Source of the DNA: JBHIDJ01 sp046760105
Lineage (GTDB): Bacteria > Pseudomonadota > Gammaproteobacteria > Acidiferrobacterales > SPGG2
Length of the DNA: 22,584 bases
Assembly: GCA_046760105.1 (NCBI GenBank)
Contig: JBHIDJ010000044.1
Location: 1 to 22,584, forward strand
Direction: 5' to 3'
Position 1 is the stretch's first letter, and every line of letters begins with the position of its first letter. Position numbers and translations under genes: made by a program. The notes below the pieces were generated by a model that did no database searches, had not been told where the DNA came from, and was given only the letters and a program-made list of their open reading frames with translations. Positions 1 through 5,157 of this stretch are shown piece after piece.

Positions 1-1020
1 TCTTTTGTTCATATAATTCTTTTCCCAATTGTACGCCGACTCACAGATTATGTTTAGATCCTGGAATTTAGGCTTCCAGCTCAGGGCTTCACGAATGCGA
101 CTTGCATCGGCGATCATGCCAGGTGAATCGCCAGGACGCCGCGGACCTTCGACTACCTTGAAGTCGACATTGCTGACTTGCTTTACGGTATCGAGCACTT
201 GCCGCACACTGAAACCCACTCCATAGCCACAGTTAAGTGTTGTCGATGTGCCACCGCTCAGCAGATAATCAAGCGCTGAAAGGTGGGCTCTCGCTAAATC
301 GTCGACATGGATGTAGTCGCGAACACAGGTGCCGTCCGATGTCGGATAATCGGTACCGAAGATAGTGACGCCGTCCCGCAGACCGCATGCCGCCTGGCAG
401 GCGACTTTTATCAGGTGTGTCGTATCTGTCGTGGCTTGACCCAGGCTACCATCCAAACGAGCACCTGCGACATTAAAGTAACGCAACGCGACGTAGCGGA
501 AGCCAGGAAGGTGGGATTTGTCCGCTTTGCTAGCATCGAAGCTTGCCGCTAGATCATGCAACATCCACTCCGTCATCAGCTTAGACGCCCCGTATGGATT
601 GATCGGTACCGTGGGCGCATCTTCGCTGACCGGCAGTTGTGTCGGGACACCGTAAACGGCCGCACTAGAGGAATAAATAAACTTGTCGACACCCGCATCG
701 ATGCATGCCTGCATAAGATTGTGGGAGGCTATCGTATTGTTGTGGTAATACTTGAGCGGGTTGTGGATCGATTCCGGAACGACGATATGTCCGGCGAAAT
801 GGATTACCGCTTCGACTTGGTATCCTTGCAGTATCTGACGAGCCAGTACAGTGTCGGCGACGTCTCCTTCGATCAATATCGCCTGCTCGGGTACGGCCCA
901 ACGATGTCCGGAGTAAAAGTTGTCGATTATGACAAGGTTGTGTCCGGCATCGATGAGTTGCCGGCATGTGTGCGAGCCAATGTAACCGGCACCACCGGTG
1001 ACGAGGACAGTGGTAGTCAT
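1..1020 (-). CDS. galE: UDP-glucose 4-epimerase (GalE), C-terminus cut by window edge
   Basis: NAD-dependent cytoplasmic epimerase interconverting UDP-glucose and UDP-galactose, for galactose use and surface sugar synthesis. The reverse strand reads open from ATG at 1020 to the window edge, giving 340 codons without a stop. The family is about 330-340 residues, so only a few residues should lie outside. The short-chain dehydrogenase Rossmann motif GGAGYIG is at residues 9-15, SSSAAVYG at about 117-124, and the catalytic pair Y-x3-K in NPYGASK at about 141-147. The PRRPGDSP segment near residue 297 and the WKPKF tail are typical of GalE. Start choice: GAGAGG lies 8 bases upstream of the ATG. 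The gene is divergent from the JAMM cluster. An NDP-sugar epimerase with related specificity cannot be excluded. Confidence 0.95.
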   Translation of the reverse strand, partial: MTTTVLVTGGAGYIGSHTCRQLIDAGHNLVIIDNFYSGHRWAVPEQAILIEGDVADTVLARQILQGYQVEAVIHFAGHIVVPESIHNPLKYYHNNTIASHNLMQACIDAGVDKFIYSSSAAVYGVPTQLPVSEDAPTVPINPYGASKLMTEWMLHDLAASFDASKADKSHLPGFRYVALRYFNVAGARLDGSLGQATTDTTHLIKVACQAACGLRDGVTIFGTDYPTSDGTCVRDYIHVDDLARAHLSALDYLLSGGTSTTLNCGYGVGFSVRQVLDTVKQVSNVDFKVVEGPRRPGDSPGMIADASRIREALSWKPKFQDLNIICESAYNWEKNYMNKR

Positions 1021-1338
1021 GCGATAACCTCTCGACAAAGACCGGCTAATGTCGGTACAAGGACGATGACACGTTTACGGACGAACACACTCGAACCAGA
1101 CATAAATCAAAACGAGGGTTTTAACGAACACCCTAGTCACTCGACGAGATGGACGCAACGGCTACAATACCCGTTCATGACGGCGTAGAGGACACGATCC
1201 TAGTCAGGATAGAGGTGGTGACGACGCTCTGTCACGGGCACGCCGCGCAAGCAACCGCCGAGGGTGACCCGCAGGTCGGCAAATACCCTAGTTTTTCAGC
1301 CTGTTATATTCCTGAGTAATTCAGTATAGTATTGTCTC
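1021..1338. other. Divergent intergenic region between galE and the JAMM gene
   Basis: About 318 bases without a convincing gene. It should hold the promoters of galE (minus) and the sulfur cluster (plus). Two small inverted repeats are visible: ATCCT-N4-AGGAT at 1197-1210 and GTGAC-N8-GTCAC at 1218-1235. Neither is followed by a T-run, so neither looks like a terminator. No tRNA or known riboswitch pattern was recognised. Confidence 0.6.
1312..1330 (+). promoter_or_regulatory. Operator-like dyad abutting a -10 box, JAMM cluster promoter
   Basis: A perfect inverted repeat CTGA-GTAAT-TCAG spans 1312-1324 and is followed at once by TATAGT (1325-1330), which resembles a sigma-70 -10 box. The start codon is at 1339, so transcription would begin about at the ATG, and no ribosome-binding site is visible. 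This suggests a leaderless mRNA with a repressor or activator site in the promoter spacer. The -35 region (TGTTAT around 1302-1307) is poor. The assignment is inferred from pattern only. Confidence 0.35.
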
Positions 1339-1764
1339 ATGGGAATCCTGACATTGCCAGAAGACGCACGCGCAGATCTCGAGAACCGGGCGCACGCCGG
1401 ATACCCACTTGAGATCTGCGGCCTGTTGTTGGGGCGGCAAACGAATGGGCACGTAAAGGTCGAACGCGTGGTACAGGCGCGCAATCTTAACCATGAGCGT
1501 GCCCACGATCGCTACGAGTTGGACCCGCAGGATTTCATGGCGACCGATAAACAGGCGCGAGCAGAGGGTTTGGAAATTGTTGGGGTCTGGCATTCGCACC
1601 CCAACCACTCCGCGCATCCGTCGGAGACCGACCGTGCCGCCGCTTGGGAAGGTTGGTCTTACGTCATACTGTCGGTGACAGGCGAGGGTGCGCGCGATCT
1701 TCGCTCCTGGCGCCTAAGCAGCGAACGATTCGTGGAGGAGTCAATCACGATATGTCCACGGTAA
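1339..1764 (+). CDS. JAMM/MPN-domain metalloprotease (Mec-like)
   Basis: A 141-residue single-domain Zn metalloprotease of the JAB1/MPN/Mov34 (JAMM) family. The full metal-site signature is present: E25 in LEICGLLLG, then H85-S-H87-P and, after seven residues, S95-x-x-D98. In Mycobacterium the relative Mec releases cysteine from the CysO-cysteine adduct. Archaeal JAMM enzymes cleave after the Gly-Gly of ubiquitin-like SAMP proteins. The last 13 bases overlap the start of the downstream carrier-rhodanese-E1 fusion gene, and a cysteine synthase follows, so a role in processing the sulfur carrier is strongly suggested. No signal peptide is seen, so it is cytoplasmic. No ribosome-binding site precedes the ATG, and a -10-like box lies only 8 bases upstream, consistent with a leaderless mRNA. 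Family assignment is secure; the exact substrate is inferred. Confidence 0.92.
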   Translation: MGILTLPEDARADLENRAHAGYPLEICGLLLGRQTNGHVKVERVVQARNLNHERAHDRYELDPQDFMATDKQARAEGLEIVGVWHSHPNHSAHPSETDRAAAWEGWSYVILSVTGEGARDLRSWRLSSERFVEESITICPR

Positions 1765-3203
1765 CAGTGCGAATTCCGACGCCGTTGCGTCAGTTTACGA
1801 ACGGCGCTGACGAGGTCTATGTCGAGGGCACGACCGTCGGCGAAGTCTTAAACACCCTGGGCGCTTCCCACGTGGGGCTGCTGGAGCGTGTAATGAACCC
1901 GCACGGCGAGTTGCGCAATTTCGTCAATGTCTATGTTGGCGGCGATGATGTGCGATCACTTGAGGGCTTGGCGACACCGGTGTCCGAGCAGGACATCGTC
2001 TCCATCATACCGGCTGTTGCCGGTGGTGCAGAGAAGGCCAAAGACCGGCGGATGGCAGCGCTCAAGGTTGCGATCCCCGAGGTCACGCCTGCCGACGCAT
2101 TACAACTGCAGCGCAAAGGGGCGGCGCTACTCGATGTCCGTGAGGCCGACGAGATTACGCAAGGTAGCCCTGCAGGTGCCTATCGTCTGGGGCGTGGGTG
2201 GCTGGAATTGCGGATCGAGGAAACGATACCCGATCCAAGTCGTACCGTGTTAGTTATGTGTGGCAGCGGCGTGCGCTCGTTGTTCGCCGCCGATGCGTTA
2301 AAGCAGCTGGGCTATGAGGACGTCCGTTCCGTGGCCGGGGGATTCACTCGTTGGAAGAGTGACGGTCAGCCATTCGAGATTCCTCGCGTGCTGGATGCAG
2401 ATGCGCGCGAGCGCTATTCGCGTCACCTACTGATGCCGGAGGTCGGCGAAAAAGGACAACTAAAGCTTATCGATAGCAAGGTGCTTATGATCGGTGCGGG
2501 TGGCCTCGGTTCACCGGCGGCGTTCTATCTGGCAGCCGCGGGCGTCGGCACCATCGGTGTGGTGGATGACGATGTTGTCGACCGCAGTAATTTGCAGCGG
2601 CAGATCCTGCATACTGATGCACGTGTGGGTACACCAAAGGTGGCTTCAGCCTGCGAGTCGCTGGAGGCCCTCAACCCCGCAGTTAAGGTGGTTGCATATC
2701 AAACGCGTCTTGACAGCAGTAATGTGGAAGAGATCTTCACGGCGTATGACGTCGTTGTGGACGGTTCCGATAATTTTCCGACTCGATATCTGGTCAACGA
2801 TGCTTGCGTCAAGTTGGGGATCCCCAATGTACACGGTGCGGTATACCGTTTCGAGGGTCAGGTATCGGTGTTTTGGCCTGCTTACGATCGGCATCGCGGA
2901 CCGTGTTACCGGTGCCTTTACCCGGAACCACCGCCTCCAGAACTGGCGCCATCATGTGCCGAAGCGGGTGTGCTAGGGATACTACCGGGTGTGATCGGGT
3001 TGTTGGAAGGCGTGGAAACGATCAAGATTCTACTTGGAGTCGGTGATCCGCTAGTGGGCAGGATGCTGTACTATGATGCGTTACGCGCTCAGTTCACCGA
3101 GCTCAAGCTCGAGGCAGACCGCGATTGCCGGTACTGCGGGGAAGATACCCAGTTTCCGGGCTACGTCGACTACGAAGAATTGTGTTCGGCCTCTAGTGCA
3201 TAG
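1752..3203 (+). CDS. Fused MoaD/CysO-like sulfur carrier, rhodanese and ThiF/MoeB-type E1
   Basis: A 483-residue three-domain protein. Residues 1-92 form a beta-grasp sulfur carrier (MoaD/ThiS/CysO type) ending in AVAGG, the glycine pair at 91-92. Residues about 108-210 form a rhodanese with active-site C170 in CGSGVRS. Residues about 218-475 form an E1-like adenylyltransferase: nucleotide loop GAGGLGS at 248-254, the DRSNLQRQ segment at 276-283, Zn cysteines C385/C388 and C459/C462, and C402 at the position of the catalytic cysteine of ThiF/MoeB. Normally E1 adenylates the free C-terminal glycine of the carrier and rhodanese persulfide converts it to a thiocarboxylate. Here the Gly-Gly is followed directly by Ala93, so the carrier must be cut loose or made separately. 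Start: ATG at 1752, GGAGG at 1734-1738, overlapping the JAMM gene. An in-frame ATG (M101) at 2052 could give a free rhodanese-E1. Confidence 0.93.
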   Translation: MSTVTVRIPTPLRQFTNGADEVYVEGTTVGEVLNTLGASHVGLLERVMNPHGELRNFVNVYVGGDDVRSLEGLATPVSEQDIVSIIPAVAGGAEKAKDRRMAALKVAIPEVTPADALQLQRKGAALLDVREADEITQGSPAGAYRLGRGWLELRIEETIPDPSRTVLVMCGSGVRSLFAADALKQLGYEDVRSVAGGFTRWKSDGQPFEIPRVLDADARERYSRHLLMPEVGEKGQLKLIDSKVLMIGAGGLGSPAAFYLAAAGVGTIGVVDDDVVDRSNLQRQILHTDARVGTPKVASACESLEALNPAVKVVAYQTRLDSSNVEEIFTAYDVVVDGSDNFPTRYLVNDACVKLGIPNVHGAVYRFEGQVSVFWPAYDRHRGPCYRCLYPEPPPPELAPSCAEAGVLGILPGVIGLLEGVETIKILLGVGDPLVGRMLYYDALRAQFTELKLEADRDCRYCGEDTQFPGYVDYEELCSASSA

Positions 3204-3284
3204 TCGCTAGCATTCGCCCCAAGCGATCCGCTGCCAAGTTCTCTCACCGCAAGGATCACCTGTCGCCATTCTCAAGAGGGTGCT

Positions 3285-4247
3285 TTGATCGAACAAGCCA
3301 TATCTGCCGCGAACGTGACCCGAACCAGCGATCCTTCGGGTCTCCTCGCCGCCATCGGACACACGCCCTTAATCGAGCTTGGCGTTGTCGCCGATGTCGC
3401 GCCCGCGGTACGGTTGTTCGCCAAACTTGAAAGTTGTAACCCTGGTGGTTCCCTCAAAGACCGCCCGGTGGCGCACATGATTAATCGGGCGATCGCAAGC
3501 GGGCAGCTTGCGGACGGTCGTCGGCTGCTCGACTCTTCCTCCGGCAACGCCGGCATCGCCTATGCGATGATCGGGGCGGCGTTAAGGATACCGGTCACGC
3601 TGGTGGTTCCTGGTAATGCCAGTCGGGAGCGCCTCGAGCGCATCGCCGCTTACGGCGCTGAACTCATCATCACCGATCCTATCGAAGGTTACGATTTCGC
3701 GCTGCGGGAAGCGCAACGTCTCGCCGACGAACAGCCGCAGCGCTACTGGTACTGCGACCAGTATAGTAATGAAGACAATTGGCTTTCGCATTACGAGGGT
3801 ACCGGTGCGGAAATTCTTGAGCAGTTAATGGCTCAAACCGGGGAGCCGCCGGATGCGTTTGTAGCGGGTGTCGGGACCGGTGGCAGTATCACTGGCATCG
3901 GTCGGCGACTGCGGGAGGCCCGCCCCGAGACCCGCATCGTTTCTGTTATACCCGATCGATTTCCAGGTATCGAAGGGCTGAAGCCTTTGGGGCAGTCGGA
4001 GGATATTGTTCCTGCAATCCTCGATGAGTCGCTCATTGACGAGCGTATGCTGGTGACGATAGAGCAGGCGGCCACGATGTGCCTCGGATTGGCTAAACGT
4101 GGGATCTTTGTCGGCCCGTCTTCCGGCGCCTATGTACACGCTGCGCTAGAAGTTGCGGCCACGCGCCGGTACCGCACAATCGTGACGCTACTCTGTGATA
4201 CTGGGGAGCGCTATGGATCGACCGGGATGTGGCGTCGGGATGGCTAG
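3285..4247 (+). CDS. cysM: Cysteine synthase, CysM type (PLP-dependent)
   Basis: A 320-residue fold-type II PLP enzyme that makes cysteine from an activated serine and a sulfur donor. The PLP lysine is K58 in NPGGSLKDR. The substrate loop is SSSGNAG (about 84-90), the phosphate-binding loop is GTGGS (about 197-201), and PSSGAY near residue 278 holds the serine that contacts the pyridine nitrogen. The context (JAMM protease, CysO-like carrier, E1) matches mycobacterial CysM, which uses O-phosphoserine and CysO thiocarboxylate. A basic residue in the PDRFPGIEGLK segment sits where the phosphate-recognising arginine would be expected, but I could not align it rigorously. The start is TTG with AGAGGG five bases upstream; no ATG occurs in frame until residue 64. 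The gap to the fusion gene is 81 bases, so a single operon is likely. Use of O-acetylserine and sulfide cannot be excluded. Confidence 0.9.
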   Translation: MIEQAISAANVTRTSDPSGLLAAIGHTPLIELGVVADVAPAVRLFAKLESCNPGGSLKDRPVAHMINRAIASGQLADGRRLLDSSSGNAGIAYAMIGAALRIPVTLVVPGNASRERLERIAAYGAELIITDPIEGYDFALREAQRLADEQPQRYWYCDQYSNEDNWLSHYEGTGAEILEQLMAQTGEPPDAFVAGVGTGGSITGIGRRLREARPETRIVSVIPDRFPGIEGLKPLGQSEDIVPAILDESLIDERMLVTIEQAATMCLGLAKRGIFVGPSSGAYVHAALEVAATRRYRTIVTLLCDTGERYGSTGMWRRDG

Positions 4248-4346
4248 CCAGCGCGCAGATTTGTCATCATAGAGCACTATTTTGAGGACAAGGACGGGAC
4301 ACGGGAGCTGGTTGATATAGCTGCCACGTGGCTGAACGGCGCGTGA
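4248..4346 (+). other. In-frame open stretch after the cysM stop
   Basis: Immediately after the cysM TAG the same frame stays open for 32 codons up to TGA at 4344-4346. The translation has ordinary protein-like composition (for example VIIEHYFEDKDGTRELVD) but no start codon in frame and no family I recognise. CysM is already of normal length without it. It could be a decayed gene end, a chance open frame, or a rare readthrough tail. Confidence 0.2.
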
Positions 4347-4356
4347 TTAACGCCAC

Positions 4357-4701
4357 TCAGGTTTTACTGGAGCCGTCCGTCGGGGTATAGATGGGTACGG
4401 GGAAGCTGGTGATGTTGTCGCCCTTCCCTGGGATCGGTGTGATCTTGGCGGTCCCCTTCTTTTCAACTTCATCGATCCGCATCACGGCGTGCATAGGCAC
4501 GTAGGTCCGTTGTACGCCCGTAAATTCGGTCTTTAGCCGTTCCTCAGACGGGTCGATAACCACGGAAGATTTTTCCCCGAAGATTAAGCCTTCGACTTCG
4601 ACGAAACCATAAAGGTTCCCGTGATGCACGTTGCGGGCGTAAACCTCGTAGATGGTTCCCTGGTTGAAGAAGATGACTCTGTATATATGCTTTTTTGCCA
4701 T
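4357..4701 (-). CDS. DUF1820 family protein
   Basis: A 114-residue protein opening with MAKKHIYRVIFFNQGTIYEV, the conserved N-terminal block of the DUF1820 family of gamma- and betaproteobacteria. It continues with LYGFVEVEGLIFG and a central RTYVPMHAVMRIDEVEKKG segment. The family has no established biochemical function. No signal peptide or membrane segment is visible, so it is probably cytoplasmic. An in-frame ATG at 4770 would add 23 residues rich in Arg and Cys that do not look like the family, so the start is placed at 4701. The ribosome-binding site is weak. AATATA at 4729-4734 (TATATT on the coding strand) could be the -10 box. The gene converges on cysM and is divergent from the c-di-GMP genes. 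Confidence 0.82.
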   Translation of the reverse strand: MAKKHIYRVIFFNQGTIYEVYARNVHHGNLYGFVEVEGLIFGEKSSVVIDPSEERLKTEFTGVQRTYVPMHAVMRIDEVEKKGTAKITPIPGKGDNITSFPVPIYTPTDGSSKT

Positions 4702-4822
4702 GCGGGTGTTCCAATCAGCGCAGCCTGGAATATAGCACAATCGGCGCCTTTTGTGCGCCGCAATATGCACTTATGGCGCAAGCGGATTGGTTTCTCAATA
4801 AGGCCGCCAGCCCGCTCCACCG

Positions 4823-4854
4823 GCACCCACAAGTGTTTGGGTGCGTACTATACT
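4823..4854 (+). promoter_or_regulatory. Candidate promoter with dyad operator for the GGDEF-EAL genes
   Basis: A perfect 7-base inverted repeat GCACCCA-N8-TGGGTGC (4823-4829 and 4838-4844) lies four bases before TATACT (4849-4854), a good -10 match. The dyad covers the place of the -35 box, which otherwise matches poorly (CCCACA). This suggests an activator- or repressor-controlled promoter with a start near 4861 and a leader of about 300 bases. Inference from pattern only. Confidence 0.4.
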
Positions 4855-4964
4855 GAAAAAAGTGTGGAGATGTATGGGTCTGACAGGATGGCTATCGGCG
4901 TTGGTGTGGCGTTTACCGACATAAATATCTGATATTTTGTTTTTTTTTGACCTTTTAGGCCTAG

Positions 4965-4993
4965 GTCGATGCCGCAACCGGCGGCATATCGAC
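4965..4993 (+). promoter_or_regulatory. Strong hairpin in the leader of the first GGDEF-EAL gene
   Basis: GTCGATGCCGC (4965-4975) pairs with GCGGCATATCGAC (4981-4993): eleven base pairs with a two-base bulge and a five-base loop. The stem contains the upstream ATG at 4969, which argues against that start codon. It could be an RNA control element or a protein-binding dyad. No T-run follows, so it is not an ordinary intrinsic terminator. Confidence 0.4.
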
Positions 4994-5157
4994 ATGGCCA
5001 AAATCCCCTAGCCAGGGTCGGCAACGGCCGCGCGATTTGTGCTGCGCAAGCCAGCAGCCCAGGCGTGGTTGCAGTCTGCCGGCGTCGGTGCGATCGCACA
5101 CGAATGGGGGCCCCGTATTCATGGTTGGGGCATGTGTTGTTCGCGGTTACTGATTCA

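Larger units (their letters stand above)
4702..5157. other. Divergent intergenic region and long leader of the first GGDEF-EAL gene
   Basis: About 456 bases. The plus side carries an operator-like dyad and a -10-like box (4823-4854), an AT-rich palindrome AAATATC-T-GATATTT (4923-4937) followed by nine T, a GACCT-N9-AGGTC repeat (4949-4967), a strong GC-rich hairpin (4965-4993) and TGCTG-N7-CAGCA (5040-5056). The frame is open from an ATG at 4969, but its 63 codons are Arg/Cys-rich and overlap the hairpins, so the stretch is read as untranslated leader. No known c-di-GMP riboswitch core was found. Confidence 0.55.

Noticed and set aside
556..1188. Long plus-strand frame of 210 codons near the left end
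   Set aside because: It lies antisense to galE, whose translation is continuous and matches the family throughout; the plus frame is a shadow.
4923..4948. AAATATC-T-GATATTT palindrome plus T-run as intrinsic terminator
   Set aside because: The stem is pure A/T apart from the centre and leaves no proper loop, so it would be too weak as a terminator.
4969..5157. 63-residue N-terminal extension of the first GGDEF-EAL protein
   Set aside because: It is Arg/Cys-rich with no domain, and its ATG is inside a strong hairpin; ATG 5158 fits the membrane protein better. Not fully excluded.
4855..5157. c-di-GMP riboswitch in the GGDEF-EAL leader
   Set aside because: The conserved core elements of the known class I and II riboswitches were not found by eye.
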